The notes: generated by a model from the sequence alone, not told the origin. A DNA stretch of 57,167 bases from Shouchella xiaoxiensis (GCF_016907895.1 NZ_JAFBCV010000019.1:1-57167); one strand, 5' to 3'. Shown: positions 35,876 through 46,620, numbered from the stretch's first letter. A program made the numbers and translations.

Positions 35876-37020
35876 AACGCTTCTGCAATTTCTTCTATTG
35901 CCATGGCCAATTGCTCGACATCCTTCATAGTCGTATACGGACCAAAACTTACACGGATCAGTCCTTCTGATAATGTCCCATACCATTCATGAAGTTTTGG
36001 GGCACAGTGTAAACCAGAACGAACCGCAATTTGATAATGTTGATCAAGAATAATAGCAACTTCTTGACTACTAATGCCAGCAATCGTAAAGGATAAGACC
36101 GCTACTTTATTCGTTGATTTTTCCGAACCAAAGAGTGTGACCGCCTGAATCTTATTAAGCCTCTCCGTAAAATAATGAAGCAGCTTGTTTTCATGCTCAT
36201 AGATTACCTGTAGTCCACCTATACTCTCCAATTCATTAATACCTTCAATTAAGCCAGCAAGCCCCGGTGTATTTAATGTTCCCGCTTCATAGCGCTCTGG
36301 CCATTGCTCTGGTTGGTAAGGCAGCTCTGAGAAATGACCTGTACCTCCATGAGTTAAAGGCTTCAGCTGATAATCATCTTTTACAGCTAGAATTCCCGTT
36401 CCTTGTGGCCCTAAGAGCCCTTTATGACCAGGACAAGCAATCATATCAATACCATCTCTAACGAGCTCAATATTAACAATTCCAGCAGTCTGTGAAGCAT
36501 CGACTAGCAGCACGGCATTTACTTCTTTTGCCCGTTTGGCTATTCCTTCTAATGGAATAATTTCACCTGTTACATTAGATGCATGATTAATGACAACTAA
36601 GGACGTTTTGTTCGTCATAAACGAGATAACCTCTTGGGCTGTTTTAGCACCCGTTTTTCCACCCGCAGAGCAAATCGTTAAATCGTACTGATTTTTCACA
36701 TGATGTAATGGACGTAAAACTGAATTATGTTCAAAATGAGTCGTGACGACTTCATCTTTTTCATTAAATGGAAAGCCTAGTATTGCTTGATTTAATGCAT
36801 ACGTTGCATTCGGGTAAAACCAAATGTGCTTTGAACTAGGTGCTCCAAATAACGAAGCAACTTTCGTTCTTGCTTTTTCAACAATATCTGCTGCTTTTTG
36901 TGATAGCTGGTGCCCCCCTCTGCCAGGATTTGCACCAAATTCTACAACAGCTCTTTGCATTGCTTCCCCTACAGCAACCGGTTTAGGGAATGAGGTTGCC
37001 GCATGATCAAAATACAACAA
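35872..37020 (-). CDS. Cysteine desulfurase-like class V aminotransferase
   Basis: A 382-residue PLP enzyme of the small cysteine-desulfurase group near SufS/CsdA. It begins LYFDHAATSFPKP. The PLP lysine is in CPGHKGLLGPQGTG (about K210), and a reactive Cys lies in VRSGLHCAP. Start TTG at 37020: AAAGGAG is 8 nt upstream, and an earlier in-frame TTG at 37038 overlaps that site. No scaffold gene is adjacent, so the sulfur acceptor is unknown. A terminator just upstream separates it from parB. Confidence 0.82.
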   Translation of the reverse strand: MLYFDHAATSFPKPVAVGEAMQRAVVEFGANPGRGGHQLSQKAADIVEKARTKVASLFGAPSSKHIWFYPNATYALNQAILGFPFNEKDEVVTTHFEHNSVLRPLHHVKNQYDLTICSAGGKTGAKTAQEVISFMTNKTSLVVINHASNVTGEIIPLEGIAKRAKEVNAVLLVDASQTAGIVNIELVRDGIDMIACPGHKGLLGPQGTGILAVKDDYQLKPLTHGGTGHFSELPYQPEQWPERYEAGTLNTPGLAGLIEGINELESIGGLQVIYEHENKLLHYFTERLNKIQAVTLFGSEKSTNKVAVLSFTIAGISSQEVAIILDQHYQIAVRSGLHCAPKLHEWYGTLSEGLIRVSFGPYTTMKDVEQLAMAIEEIAEAF

Positions 37021-37045
37021 GGTATTAACTCCTTTCAAAAAAAGA

Positions 37046-37072
37046 AGCTATCCTTAGCTTAGTAAGGTAGCT
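37046..37072 (-). terminator. Terminator of parB
   Basis: AGCTATCCTTA (37046-37056) pairs with TAAGGTAGCT (37063-37072), followed on the minus strand by TTCTTTTTTTG. It lies 6 bp after the parB stop. Confidence 0.85.
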
Positions 37073-37078
37073 CCTGCT

Positions 37079-37948
37079 TCACTCTTTGGATTGAACAAGC
37101 AATTCTAAAATTCGTTCTAAATCATCTTCGGAAAAGTAATCGATTTCTATTTTCCCTTTTTTCTTACCCGGTTTTATAAGAACAGAAGTACCTAATGAAT
37201 CTCTTAATCGTTCTTGATGTTCTTTTATAAAAGGTGGTAGTTTCACTTTTACTGCTTTTGTTTCACGTGGAACATGTTCATTCATTTCTTGAACAAGCTG
37301 TTCAACTTCGCGTACGCTAAGTTTTTCCTGTAGTACTTTTTCAAGTAAATGAGTCAGTTTATCTTTATCATGTAACCCTAATAAAGCCCTCCCATGACCC
37401 ATGCTCAACTTACCGACAGAAATAAACTCTTGAACGACTTTAGGAAGCTGCAGTAGTCTCATATGATTTGCAATATGAGGTCGACTTTTTCCAAGGCGTT
37501 TCGCTACCTGTTCTTGCGTGCTGTTTGTATGGCTCATCAGTTTTTCATAAGCAATTGCTTCTTCAATTGGATTGAGATCTTCACGCTGTAAATTCTCAAT
37601 TAACGCGATCTCCATCATCCCATTTTCATCAAGTTCTTGAATAATGACAGGAATCTCTTTAAGACCAGCTTTTTTAGCAGCTCTCATCCGCCGTTCACCC
37701 ATTACAATTTCATAACCCTTTATAGATTTACGCACTGTAATTGGTTGAAGAATTCCATGCTCTTTAATTGAATCACTTAATTCAGCAAGTGATTCTTCAG
37801 AAAACGTTTTTCTCGGTTGATAAGGGTTAGGTCTAGCTTCTTCGATAGAAATAAACGTAATTTTTTCCTCTGGCCTTTCTGCATCTTGATTAGGAAAAAA
37901 CGCCTCTAATCCTTTACCTAGACCCTTTTTGCCGACCGTTTTAGCCAT
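37079..37948 (-). CDS. parB: Chromosome partition protein ParB (Spo0J)
   Basis: CTP-dependent clamp that loads at parS, spreads, and recruits SMC; it also relieves the ParA block on sporulation. 289 residues: [12 protein letters not shown] start, the CTP-binding motifs RPNPYQPRK and [14 protein letters not shown] (about residues 102-115), the HTH ([20 protein letters not shown]) and a C-terminal dimer domain. It overlaps parA by 8 bp and carries a parS site within its own coding sequence (37259-37274), as in B. subtilis. Confidence 0.96.
   Translation of the reverse strand: MAKTVGKKGLGKGLEAFFPNQDAERPEEKITFISIEEARPNPYQPRKTFSEESLAELSDSIKEHGILQPITVRKSIKGYEIVMGERRMRAAKKAGLKEIPVIIQELDENGMMEIALIENLQREDLNPIEEAIAYEKLMSHTNSTQEQVAKRLGKSRPHIANHMRLLQLPKVVQEFISVGKLSMGHGRALLGLHDKDKLTHLLEKVLQEKLSVREVEQLVQEMNEHVPRETKAVKVKLPPFIKEHQERLRDSLGTSVLIKPGKKKGKIEIDYFSEDDLERILELLVQSKE
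37259..37274. promoter_or_regulatory. parS site within parB
   Basis: TGTTTCACGTGGAACA is the reverse complement of TGTTCCACGTGAAACA, an exact match to the Bacillus consensus TGTTNCACGTGAAACA. Confidence 0.95.
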
Positions 37949-38702
37949 TGGCTACCACTTCCTTCGCTAAGTCTAAGTACACTTCAGCTCCGCGTGACTT
38001 CGCATCGTAAACAATAATTGGTTTCCCATAACTTGGGGCTTCACCTAATCGAATCGTTCTTGGAATAATGGTATCAAATACTTTATCACGAAAATATTTT
38101 TTCACTTCTTCTATAACCTGTATACCTAGATTTGTACGTGCATCAAGCATCGTTAATAAGACACCTTCAATTGCTAAATCGGTATTTAAGTGTTTCTGCA
38201 CTAACCGTACAGTGTTTAGTAGCTGACTTAACCCTTCAAGTGCATAGTATTCACATTGAACTGGAATAACGACTGAATCTGAGGCTGTCAATGCATTAAT
38301 TGTTAATAAACCAAGTGATGGCGGACAATCAATAAAAATATAATCATATGTCTGTTTTAGAGGCGCTAATGCTTTTTTCAAACGAACTTCTCTTGAAATT
38401 GTTGGAACTAGCTCAATCTCAGCACCAGATAACTGAATTGTGGCAGGAATCACATCAAGGTTAGGAACTTCTGTTGGAAAAATGACCGTTGATGCCTGTA
38501 CATCTTCAATTAAAACATCATAAATGCATTCATCTACGTCGCCTTTTTCTACTCCAACTCCACTTGTTGCATTTCCTTGAGGATCGATATCAACAAGTAA
38601 TACCTTCTTACCTAAATGTGCTAAACAGGCAGCCAGGTTTACTGATGTTGTTGTTTTTCCGACGCCGCCCTTTTGGTTAGCAACAGCGATAATTTTTGAC
38701 AC
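37941..38702 (-). CDS. parA: Chromosome partition ATPase ParA (Soj)
   Basis: 253-residue Walker-type ATPase with the deviant P-loop [27 protein letters not shown] and [11 protein letters not shown]. Soj acts with Spo0J and, as a monomer or dimer, inhibits or stimulates DnaA. A GTG at 38702 (giving [13 protein letters not shown]) fits the size of B. subtilis Soj (253); the longer frame from 38741 is not family-like. It overlaps parB. Confidence 0.95.
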   Translation of the reverse strand: MSKIIAVANQKGGVGKTTTSVNLAACLAHLGKKVLLVDIDPQGNATSGVGVEKGDVDECIYDVLIEDVQASTVIFPTEVPNLDVIPATIQLSGAEIELVPTISREVRLKKALAPLKQTYDYIFIDCPPSLGLLTINALTASDSVVIPVQCEYYALEGLSQLLNTVRLVQKHLNTDLAIEGVLLTMLDARTNLGIQVIEEVKKYFRDKVFDTIIPRTIRLGEAPSYGKPIIVYDAKSRGAEVYLDLAKEVVANG

Positions 38703-38835
38703 AAGGACACCCACTTTCGCGCAATGCGTGTGGAAGTTCATTCGATCACACTGAATTTACTTCTACGCCACAAACATTTAAACTAACTATCTTCTACTAT
38801 CTTATCATAAATTTTTTAGAATCCTATTAAAAAAA

Positions 38836-38859
38836 GACCTATCTTTTTTAAGATAGATC
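38836..38859 (-). terminator. Terminator of noc
   Basis: GACCTATCTT (38836-38845) pairs with AAGATAGATC (38850-38859), running into a minus-strand T tract. The stem includes the first bases of the noc stop codon. Confidence 0.8.
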
Positions 38860-39712
38860 ACTTTTTTGGAATACGAATTGTAAATTGATAGAAATCTTCT
38901 GTGTCTTCTTCATCAGTATCGACTTTTAAGCCACTTTTCATGACCATGTCTACTGATTGGCGAATCGTGTTCATCGCAATTCGCATATCTTTAGGATAGG
39001 ATTTCTTTGTTGCTTTCTTTTTCTTTGGTTCTTCCTCCTCCGATTCTGGATAGAGGTATAGTTGTACTCGTTCTTCCGTTTGTTTTACATTAAGTTGATG
39101 AACAATGATCTCTTCTAATATCATTTCTTGCGCAGCTTCGTCATCTTTCAATACAATTAACGCCCTAGCATGACGTTCAGAGATTTTCCGATTTAAGATC
39201 GCATCTTGGACAGCTTGAGGCAAACTTAATAACCGTAATTTATTGGCAATAGTCGATTGCCCTTTCCCTAAGCGCTGAGCCAAACTTTCTTGAGTTAATT
39301 GATGAATTTCAATTAACTTCGCATAGGCAATCGCTTCTTCAATTGCCGTAAGCCCTTCTCTTTGTAAATTCTCTATTAAGGCTATTGATGCGGTTTGCGA
39401 ATCATTAAATTCTTTAATTATAGCTGGAATTGTTTCCCACTCTAATGAAGAAACCGCTCGAAAACGACGCTCTCCCGCAATAATTTCATACTTTTCATCA
39501 CGGATTCGAACGACAATCGGTTGTATGACCCCGTGAGTACGTATTGTTTGCGCAAGTTCACTAATACGCTCTTCATCAAACAATGTTCTTGGTTGAAAGC
39601 GATTAGGTACAATGTCTTTAATCGGTATTTGCTTTACTTCTTCATTTGCATTTATCTCAGCATCGTCATTCTTGTCATTAAAGCCAAATAGGCGTGAAAA
39701 CGATTGCTTCAT
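38858..39712 (-). CDS. noc: Nucleoid occlusion protein Noc
   Basis: ParB-family protein that binds NBS sites and the membrane and keeps Z-rings off the nucleoid. 284 residues: the amphipathic membrane-binding start [14 protein letters not shown]-binding [12 protein letters not shown] and [17 protein letters not shown] ([20 protein letters not shown]). ATG 39712 fits the conserved N-terminus; a GTG at 39727 is rejected. It lies next to parA and rsmG, and a parS site is in the gap to rsmG. Confidence 0.95.
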   Translation of the reverse strand: MKQSFSRLFGFNDKNDDAEINANEEVKQIPIKDIVPNRFQPRTLFDEERISELAQTIRTHGVIQPIVVRIRDEKYEIIAGERRFRAVSSLEWETIPAIIKEFNDSQTASIALIENLQREGLTAIEEAIAYAKLIEIHQLTQESLAQRLGKGQSTIANKLRLLSLPQAVQDAILNRKISERHARALIVLKDDEAAQEMILEEIIVHQLNVKQTEERVQLYLYPESEEEEPKKKKATKKSYPKDMRIAMNTIRQSVDMVMKSGLKVDTDEEDTEDFYQFTIRIPKK

Positions 39713-39791
39713 CGCCTCGGACACCACCTTTGTTTAACCATGTTAGTTTAATTCGACACACATTCACAGCATTCCTTTTAAAATTGAAAAA

Positions 39792-39807
39792 TGTTCCACG
39801 TGAAACA
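39792..39807. promoter_or_regulatory. parS site between noc and rsmG
   Basis: TGTTCCACGTGAAACA, exact match to the parS consensus. It should load ParB/SMC about 7 kb from dnaA. Confidence 0.96.
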
Positions 39808-39840
39808 TGTGACTGGATAACATTGATTGCGTTTCATACC

Positions 39841-40554
39841 TTACTTAATTGGTTGTTTGTTAGGTAATCCTGGCTTTCTTGGATACTTCTTAGGTGTATT
39901 CTTTATTTTTTCAATCTTAACAATATGTCTTTCACTTTTTTCAATTGGGAGAAGGAACTGATCATTTGCTTTTAACTCTCCACCTAACGTTTTAATGGCG
40001 GAATTTGCTTCTTCAAGCTCTTGATTTGTCCCAGCACCTTTTAAAGCAATAAATTGACCACCTACTTTGGCAAAAGGCAAACAAAGTTCACTTAAAACAG
40101 ACATTCTTGCTACCGCTCTTGCTAAGACAAGATCATATGATTCCCGATGAAAGTTGCTTTGACCAGCTGTTTCAGCTCGATCATGATAAAAAGATACGTT
40201 AGTTAAACCAAGTTCTTCTGCAAGAAATGTAAGAAAGCCTATCCGTTTGTTTAATGAATCAATAATAGAGATTTGCAGATCTGGAAATAGAATCTTTAAT
40301 GGTAGGCTTGGAAAACCTGCTCCTGCCCCAATATCAACAATATTTTGATCCGTAAAGGAATAATAAAGGCTCGGCGTAATAGAGTCGTAAAAATGCTTTA
40401 GATACACATCGTCTTTCGCGGTGATGGCTGTTAAATTCATTTTTTCATTCCACTCAACAAGCAGTTCAAAATAACGATTGAATTGCTCTTGTTGAGTAGC
40501 AGATAGCGTCATATTTGACTTGGATAGTAGCTCAGACAGTAATTCTTGACTCAT
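39841..40554 (-). CDS. rsmG: 16S rRNA (guanine-527 N7)-methyltransferase RsmG
   Basis: 237-residue SAM-dependent methyltransferase (GidB). It has [14 protein letters not shown] near the start, the SAM loop [16 protein letters not shown] (about residues 70-85), and [13 protein letters not shown]. Loss gives low-level streptomycin resistance in other species. 11 bp after mnmG. Confidence 0.96.
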   Translation of the reverse strand: MSQELLSELLSKSNMTLSATQQEQFNRYFELLVEWNEKMNLTAITAKDDVYLKHFYDSITPSLYYSFTDQNIVDIGAGAGFPSLPLKILFPDLQISIIDSLNKRIGFLTFLAEELGLTNVSFYHDRAETAGQSNFHRESYDLVLARAVARMSVLSELCLPFAKVGGQFIALKGAGTNQELEEANSAIKTLGGELKANDQFLLPIEKSERHIVKIEKIKNTPKKYPRKPGLPNKQPIK

Positions 40555-40565
40555 AGAAGACTCCC

Positions 40566-42455
40566 TTAGGATGATGTTTTTGCTAGTTTTCCTTGTTCTA
40601 AATAAACAAGTAAAATCGATACATCTGCTGGATTTACTCCAGATACTCGAGACGCTTGTCCTACAGATAATGGTCGAACAAGTTTAAGTTTTTGTCTTGC
40701 CTCTGTTGCCAATCCTTGAATGGCGTCATAGTCCAAATCATCCGGAATATTCTTCCGTTCCATTTTCTTTAGACGATCAACCTGTTGCCATTGCTTTTCA
40801 ATATAACCTTGATACTTAATTTGAATTTCAACTTGTTCACAGACATCAGCATCAAAATCTGCATTAGGTTTCTCAATCATGTTACTTAACACTGCATACG
40901 TAATTTCAGGACGCTTTAATAAAGCAATTGCTTTTAGCGCTTCGGCTATTTCTTTTGACCCATTTTCTACTAAAAGCTTGTTCACTTCATCTGTCGGTTT
41001 AACAATTAAATTAGACAGTCTTTTCTTTTCCTGTTCAACAAATTCTTTCTTTGCTAAAAAACGTTGATAGCGCTCTTCAGAAATTAAGCCAAGCTCGTAC
41101 CCTTTTTCAGTCAAGCGGAGATCCGCATTATCATGACGCAAAATTAAGCGAAATTCTGCACGTGAAGTTAGTAAGCGGTATGGTTCATTTGTACCTTTCG
41201 TGACCAAATCATCAATCATGACGCCTATATAAGCATCAGAACGATCTAAGATCATTCCCTCTTTACCAAAAGAACGTTGGGCTGCATTTATACCCGCCAT
41301 CAAACCTTGTCCAGCAGCTTCTTCATAGCCAGACGTACCGTTAATTTGACCTGCTGTAAACAACCCAGGAATTGCCTTTGTTTCAAGCGTTGGCCACAAT
41401 TGAGTTGGGACAATTGCATCATACTCGATTGCATACCCAGGTCTCATCATCCTTACATTTTCCAATCCTGGAATTGTTTTCAACATAGAGAGCTGAACAT
41501 CTTCTGGCAAACTTGTTGATAATCCTTGAACATAGACTTCAGTCGTATTTCGGCCTTCTGGTTCCAGAAATATTTGATGTCTTGGTTTGTCATTAAAGCG
41601 CACAATTTTATCTTCAATAGAAGGACAGTATCTCGGTCCCGTTCCCTCTATCATACCGGAATACATCGGTGATCGTCCAAGATTTGCACCAATTAATTCA
41701 TGCGTTTCCGCTCCCGTGTATGTTAACCAACACGGTAACTGGTCAGTAATATATTTCGTTGTCTCGTAAGAAAAAGCACGGGGGACGTTATCACCAGGCT
41801 GAATCTCTGTTTTTGAATAGTCAATGGTATTTCCGTTCACACGTGGTGGTGTGCCAGTTTTAAATCGAACTAATTTAAATCCGAGCTCTTTTAAATGATC
41901 AGATAGCTTAATTGAAGGTTGCATATTATTCGGACCTGATTCATAGGACAATTCCCCTAAAATAATCTTCCCACGAAGATAGGTTCCTGTTGTAATAACA
42001 ACGGAACTTGCACGGTACTCAGCGCCCGTATTCGTAATCACTCCGCGGCACTCGCCATCCTCAATAATTAATTGGTCAACCATTCCTTGACGCAACAGCA
42101 AGTTTTCTTGTTCTTCAATCGTTTTCTTCATTTCATGTTGATAGCTAAATTTATCTGCTTGAGCTCGTAAAGCTCGAACAGCTGGGCCTTTGCCTGTATT
42201 GAGCATCCGCATTTGGATATGGGTTTTATCAATATTCCGTCCCATTTCTCCTCCCAAAGCATCAATCTCCCGGACAACTATTCCTTTAGCAGGGCCCCCT
42301 ACTGATGGATTACAGGGCATAAACGCAACAGCATCTAAGTTGAGCGTTAGCATGAGCGTGTTTGCTCCTCGACGTGCCGCTGCAAGTCCTGCTTCAACAC
42401 CTGCATGACCTGCCCCGATGACAATAACATCAAATGATCCGCCTTGATAATTCAT
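40566..42455 (-). CDS. mnmG: tRNA uridine-34 carboxymethylaminomethyl-modification enzyme MnmG
   Basis: FAD/NADH enzyme working with MnmE on wobble U34. 629 residues from [22 protein letters not shown] Rossmann motif [17 protein letters not shown], then [14 protein letters not shown] and the C-terminal HTH-like domain ([20 protein letters not shown]). The ATG at 42455 matches the family start although its ribosome site (GGATGAG) is weak; ATGs at 42470 and 42512 are in-frame alternatives. It lies directly after mnmE. Confidence 0.95.
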   Translation of the reverse strand: MNYQGGSFDVIVIGAGHAGVEAGLAAARRGANTLMLTLNLDAVAFMPCNPSVGGPAKGIVVREIDALGGEMGRNIDKTHIQMRMLNTGKGPAVRALRAQADKFSYQHEMKKTIEEQENLLLRQGMVDQLIIEDGECRGVITNTGAEYRASSVVITTGTYLRGKIILGELSYESGPNNMQPSIKLSDHLKELGFKLVRFKTGTPPRVNGNTIDYSKTEIQPGDNVPRAFSYETTKYITDQLPCWLTYTGAETHELIGANLGRSPMYSGMIEGTGPRYCPSIEDKIVRFNDKPRHQIFLEPEGRNTTEVYVQGLSTSLPEDVQLSMLKTIPGLENVRMMRPGYAIEYDAIVPTQLWPTLETKAIPGLFTAGQINGTSGYEEAAGQGLMAGINAAQRSFGKEGMILDRSDAYIGVMIDDLVTKGTNEPYRLLTSRAEFRLILRHDNADLRLTEKGYELGLISEERYQRFLAKKEFVEQEKKRLSNLIVKPTDEVNKLLVENGSKEIAEALKAIALLKRPEITYAVLSNMIEKPNADFDADVCEQVEIQIKYQGYIEKQWQQVDRLKKMERKNIPDDLDYDAIQGLATEARQKLKLVRPLSVGQASRVSGVNPADVSILLVYLEQGKLAKTSS

Positions 42456-42521
42456 ATCTAACCGACTCATCCAGCTCTTATAAGCTGAATAAATCTCCCA
42501 TCCTTTCCACACAAATGTGTT

Positions 42522-43886
42522 CTATTTTCCTAAACAAAACTGCGAAAACAGTTGATCAATCAAACTGTCTTGAACATCTTCACCAATAATTTCACCGAGC
42601 AGTTCCCATGTTCGCGTTACGTCAATCTGAATTAAATCAACCGGAACATCCATATCCGTTGCTTCAATTGCTTCCAATGCTCGTGTCTTCGCCTGGTTTA
42701 GTAAACCAATATGACGAGCATTTGAGACATAAGTTAAATCGTGACTTTCAATTCCACCATCAAAGAAGAGACCACTTATTGCTTCTTCTAGTTGATCAAT
42801 TCCTTCTTCAAAAAGTAAAGACGTGGTGACAACTGGTCGATTTGCAGCTAATTGATGCACCTTCTCCATATCAATCCGTTTCTTCTGGTCCGTTTTATTA
42901 ACGATTACAACAACGTCCATACCGCTAACCGCATCAAATAAAGCCTCATCCTCTATTGTAAGTGGTTCAGCGCTATTTAAAACGAGTAAAATTAAATCAG
43001 CATCTTTTAACGCTTGTCGAGAGCGTTCGACTCCTATCTTCTCTACGATATCCTCTGTTTCACGGATACCAGCCGTGTCGACTAGTCGAAGTGGTACGCC
43101 TCTAACATTTACATATTCTTCTAGTGTATCACGAGTCGTGCCAGGAATATCTGTCACAATTGCTTTTGCTTCATGTACAAGGCTGTTCATAAGCGATGAT
43201 TTCCCTACATTTGGTCGACCAATGATTGCCGTTGCTAACCCTTCTCGCAGCACTTTTCCTTGTTTCGCTGTCACCAGAAGGGATTCAACTTCAGCCAAGA
43301 CAGGCGTCATTTTTTCTTTAATGATGTCCTGTGTGATTGTTTCAGCGTCGTACTCTGGGTAATCAATGTTTACTTCAATGGCTGCGACAGTTTCTAATAC
43401 TTCCTGTCTTAACCTTTTAATTTGATTTGACAACCTACCCTCAACTTGGCGCATCGCTACATTCATCGCTCGATCTGTTTTGGATCGAATCAAATCCATT
43501 ACACCCTCAGCTTGCGATAAATCTATTCTTCCATTTAAAAAAGCTCTCTTCGTAAATTCGCCCGGCTCAGCCAATCGAGCACCATGAGACAAAACAGCTT
43601 GCAATACACGATTCACCGAAACCAATCCACCATGACAATTAATTTCGATAATATCTTCTCTTGTGTATGTTTTTGGCGCACGCATGACGGTTACCATGGA
43701 CTCCTCAATAACCTCGCCATCTTCAGCCAAATGACCATAAACAATCGTATGGGATGGCACTTCCTTTAATGGTTTTGCTCCACTAAAAAGTTTATCCCCA
43801 ATTGATATTGCTTGATCTCCACTCAGCCGGACAATTCCGATTGCGCCTTCTCCTAGCGCAGTAGATATTGCTGCAATTGTATCCAA
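42522..43886 (-). CDS. mnmE: tRNA modification GTPase MnmE
   Basis: 454-residue GTPase partner of MnmG. N-terminal folate-binding domain ([20 protein letters not shown]), G domain with [28 protein letters not shown] and NKTD, and C-terminal FCLGK whose Cys is invariant. Start TTG 43886 has GGAGGTG 6 nt upstream and matches the family; an ATG at 43901 overlaps that site. Confidence 0.96.
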   Translation of the reverse strand: MDTIAAISTALGEGAIGIVRLSGDQAISIGDKLFSGAKPLKEVPSHTIVYGHLAEDGEVIEESMVTVMRAPKTYTREDIIEINCHGGLVSVNRVLQAVLSHGARLAEPGEFTKRAFLNGRIDLSQAEGVMDLIRSKTDRAMNVAMRQVEGRLSNQIKRLRQEVLETVAAIEVNIDYPEYDAETITQDIIKEKMTPVLAEVESLLVTAKQGKVLREGLATAIIGRPNVGKSSLMNSLVHEAKAIVTDIPGTTRDTLEEYVNVRGVPLRLVDTAGIRETEDIVEKIGVERSRQALKDADLILLVLNSAEPLTIEDEALFDAVSGMDVVVIVNKTDQKKRIDMEKVHQLAANRPVVTTSLLFEEGIDQLEEAISGLFFDGGIESHDLTYVSNARHIGLLNQAKTRALEAIEATDMDVPVDLIQIDVTRTWELLGEIIGEDVQDSLIDQLFSQFCLGK

Positions 43887-44025
43887 CTTTTTCACCTCCA
43901 TAAAAAAACAGCTTCAACTATTAAGAATAGCACAGCCGATAGGGAAAAGCTATCGCTTCAGCTGCTTCTTCTTTTTTCCAAAACGATCTGTTTTAAACAT
44001 ACAAAAAAGGAAGCACAATGCTTCC

Positions 44026-44658
44026 TCATTCGTTAACCCCTATGACGACATGGCGCTTATGACCAGCACCTTTTGATTCAGTCGTTACACCTTTTACGTT
44101 TGCAAGGTATGTGTGAATCACTTTACGTTCTCTAGCAGGCATTGGCTCAAGAACAATTGGCTCTTTTGATTGTTTGGCCTTCTTACTTACTCTAAGAGCC
44201 AATTCTTTTAACGTTTCTTCACGTTTTGCGCGGTAGCCACCCACATCTATGCGAATCCGTAAAAAATCAGGTGTATCAGATTGAGAGAGTGCTAAGTTTG
44301 TCAAATATTCTAAGGAATCCAGCGTCTGTCCTTTGCGTCCAATCAAGCGCCCTTGACTAGATTGGTCTGGACATTCAATGACGATTGATAAGTCTTTCCC
44401 TTTTTTCGTTTCACTTAATTCTACTTCCATCCCCATGCGAGTAATGGTTTCTTTGAGAAAAGTTGATGCAATTTCTTGAGCACTAGGTTTCAAACGAACT
44501 TCGATTACTGCTGGTTTTGTACCAATTAAGCCAAGAAACCCTTTTTTAGGTTGCTCTATTACATCATAAATTAACTGGTCTTGCTGAGCATTTAACTCTT
44601 GCATTGCCCGTTGAACAGCTTCATCAATTGTTCTACCTTGTACCGTACGAATTGCCAT
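44026..44658 (-). CDS. jag: RNA-binding protein Jag (KhpB)
   Basis: 210-residue protein with an N-terminal Jag domain (RTVQGRTIDEAVQRAM), a KH domain (GRLIGRKGQTLDSLEYLTNL, about 107-126) and an R3H domain (LEPMPARERKVIHTYL). It interacts with KhpA and small RNAs in Firmicutes and is named for its link to SpoIIIJ, whose gene is just upstream (15-bp gap). Confidence 0.95.
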   Translation of the reverse strand: MAIRTVQGRTIDEAVQRAMQELNAQQDQLIYDVIEQPKKGFLGLIGTKPAVIEVRLKPSAQEIASTFLKETITRMGMEVELSETKKGKDLSIVIECPDQSSQGRLIGRKGQTLDSLEYLTNLALSQSDTPDFLRIRIDVGGYRAKREETLKELALRVSKKAKQSKEPIVLEPMPARERKVIHTYLANVKGVTTESKGAGHKRHVVIGVNE

Positions 44659-44673
44659 TGCTTTTCCCCTTTC

Positions 44674-45507
44674 TTATTTCCGCTTTTTATTTTTGTTCTT
44701 TTTCTTTTTGGTACCCGTGTTTTTCTTCTGTGTACCCTTTTGAGTCCCATTTGTAACTGGAAGAGTAGATTCAAGCCCTCTTTTTCCTGCATTTGGTCCT
44801 GTTATAAAGTAGGTTTGAGCAATCATAAAGATGTTTCCTACTACCCAGTACAAAATAACAGCAGCTGGTAAAAAGACACCGATGACTAAAATCATAATTG
44901 GCATCAAATAAAGAAGAATCTTCATCTGCGGATTGTTTTGAACCATCATCATTCGTTGTTGAATGAATGTTAATACAAAAGCAAGAATTGGTAAGATAAA
45001 ATATGGATCTGGATCACTTAATAGGAACCAGCCAAACGTTTCACCTTGAAAATTTTCCGTCCGCATGATGGCATGATAAATTGCCAAGAATACCGGCATT
45101 TGTATGATTATAGGAAGACACCCGGCAAAAGGGTTTACTTTGTGTTGCGCAAACATCTTTTGCATCTCTTCATTTAACTTCATTCGCGTATTTTGATCTT
45201 TTGCACTGTACGTTTCCCTAAGCTTCTGCATTTCCGGTTGAAGTTGTTGCATTGCCTTCATTCCTTTTGTTTGCTTCACCATAAGTGGTAAAAGCAGCAA
45301 ACGGAACAATATGGTTACAACAATTATCGCAAATCCATAACTGCTTATCCAAGTTGCGATCATAATAATAAGCTGTGATAACGGATACACAAAGAAAGAA
45401 TTCCAAATTCCTGAACTCTCAGACGTTATCGGCTCATTCACACTAAAGCAACCGGATAATAGGAGTAACATACTCGTCATTAATACGAGCCAACCTATCT
45501 TTTTCAA
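44674..45507 (-). CDS. yidC: Membrane protein insertase YidC (SpoIIIJ)
   Basis: 277-residue Oxa1/YidC insertase and a lipoprotein: lipobox LLSGC with Cys20. Five membrane segments follow, the hydrophilic groove Arg is in FRLLLLPLMVKQTKGMKAM, and the tail is Lys-rich (KKKNTGTKKKKNKNKKRK) and can touch ribosomes. TTG start; its TTGA overlaps the rnpA stop. In B. subtilis SpoIIIJ is needed for forespore development. Confidence 0.95.
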   Translation of the reverse strand: MKKIGWLVLMTSMLLLLSGCFSVNEPITSESSGIWNSFFVYPLSQLIIMIATWISSYGFAIIVVTILFRLLLLPLMVKQTKGMKAMQQLQPEMQKLRETYSAKDQNTRMKLNEEMQKMFAQHKVNPFAGCLPIIIQMPVFLAIYHAIMRTENFQGETFGWFLLSDPDPYFILPILAFVLTFIQQRMMMVQNNPQMKILLYLMPIMILVIGVFLPAAVILYWVVGNIFMIAQTYFITGPNAGKRGLESTLPVTNGTQKGTQKKNTGTKKKKNKNKKRK

Positions 45508-45893
45508 TCCCTTACATCCTCCCGGTTAATGATTTTTGTCCGTTGTGTATGTGAACGCCTAAGCGCTTTTGACTTTCGCATAACATGCTCTAAGCTGCTT
45601 TGAACCTCTTTTAACCCAAGGTCACGAGCGGGAAGTCTTGCTATAACAACATAATCACAATCTGTTTTTAACTGACCTTCTAAATCTTGAAAAACAACTC
45701 GTATTAGACGCTTAATGCGGTTGCGACAGACGGCATTACCGACTCGCTTCGATACAGACAATCCCAATCGAAACGATGTTTGTCCCTCTTTTGGCAGTAT
45801 GTAAAGAACAAACTGACGATTGGCCATCGAATGTCCTTTTTTAAAAACAGCTGAGAACTCTTCATTTTTTTTTAAACGTTGCTCTTTTTTCAT
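45504..45893 (-). CDS. rnpA: Ribonuclease P protein component
   Basis: 129-residue RnpA: start KKEQRLKKNEEFSAVFKKG and the RNR signature KRVGNAVCRNRIKRLIR (about residues 48-64). ATG 45893 fits the family; an upstream GTG (45902) is in frame. It works with RnpB RNA to cut the 5' leader of tRNA precursors. It lies between rpmH and yidC. Confidence 0.95.
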   Translation of the reverse strand: MKKEQRLKKNEEFSAVFKKGHSMANRQFVLYILPKEGQTSFRLGLSVSKRVGNAVCRNRIKRLIRVVFQDLEGQLKTDCDYVVIARLPARDLGLKEVQSSLEHVMRKSKALRRSHTQRTKIINREDVRD

Positions 45894-45938
45894 GCTGTAC
45901 ACGACCTCTCGTCTACAATGGTTCTAGATACCTGAAAA

Positions 45939-45960
45939 AGACCACTGGTACCAGTGGTCT
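45939..45960 (-). terminator. Palindromic terminator/attenuator between rpmH and rnpA
   Basis: A 22-bp perfect palindrome (arms AGACCACT/AGTGGTCT around GGTACC) followed on the minus strand by TTTTT. Its first bases are part of the rpmH stop codon. It probably lets rpmH mRNA outnumber rnpA mRNA. Confidence 0.85.
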
Positions 45961-46093
45961 ATGCAGACAATACTTTTCTTCCTTTTTGACGACGACGTGC
46001 AAGAACTTTACGACCGTTCTTCGTAGCCATTCTAGCTCGGAAGCCGTGATTCTTTTTACGCTTACGGTTATTTGGTTGGAACGTTGGACCCAT
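45959..46093 (-). CDS. rpmH: 50S ribosomal protein L34
   Basis: 44-residue L34 ([20 protein letters not shown], then [19 protein letters not shown]). GGAGGTGG precedes the ATG at 46093. It is the first minus-strand gene from the origin, and its promoter must lie in the DnaA-box region shared with dnaA. Confidence 0.97.
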   Translation of the reverse strand: MGPTFQPNNRKRKKNHGFRARMATKNGRKVLARRRQKGRKVLSA

Positions 46094-46220
46094 GTATTCC
46101 ACCTCCTTCGAGGATTGTATCTCTTCAGACACTCTTAAAAATTATAAAGAGAAGTAACCTGCTCTGTCAAGTCTCTTTTTTAATAACCATTCCTTCCTCT
46201 TTTTTACTCCTTTTAAACGC

Positions 46221-46482
46221 TGTGGACATTTTTCGACTCGTTTCTTTCTTCATCTACAGCTTATCGACAACGATTTACACATATCTAGTGTTGTGGACAA
46301 CAACTTACTACTAGATACTGCGTTTTGTGGATAAGTAGATTAAACCATTGCTACTTCTAATTAATTTTGCTATGATTAGGAGGATTTCCATCGTGGACAA
46401 TGAATTACGTAAGAAACCTGTCCACAGCCTGTGGGTAAGGTTGTGGACAGGTTTCTTCTTTTTGTTTAGCGTTTTATCCACA
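46221..46482. other. oriC: oriC, upstream DnaA-box region (incA/incB type)
   Basis: Exact DnaA boxes are at 46326-46334 (TGTGGATAA) and 46474-46482 (TTATCCACA). One- or two-mismatch boxes are at 46261 (TTATCGACA), 46292 (TGTGGACAA), 46392 (CGTGGACAA), 46418 (CTGTCCACA), 46430 (TGTGGGTAA), 46442 (TGTGGACAG) and 46221. This is the rpmH-dnaA half of a bipartite Bacillus origin. The rest of the gap (46483-46620) is AT-rich and probably holds the dnaA promoter. Confidence 0.92.
46411..46457. repeat. 16-bp inverted repeat holding DnaA boxes
   Basis: AAGAAACCTGTCCACA (46411-46426) and its exact reverse complement (46442-46457) flank a 15-bp spacer with a third box-like 9-mer. It could form a cruciform, a terminator-like hairpin on the plus strand (T-rich after it), or pair DnaA protomers head to head. 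Confidence 0.85.
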
Positions 46483-46620
46483 GTACTCTTTATACGTTAA
46501 TTATACCGTTTTTCTACTATAATATTGTTTGTTCACATTATACGGTTGTATGCATATTTATTTTAGGGGTTGTACAAACGCTGTACAACGTCTTAATGTC
46601 GCAAAAGGAGGGGCTTTTTT

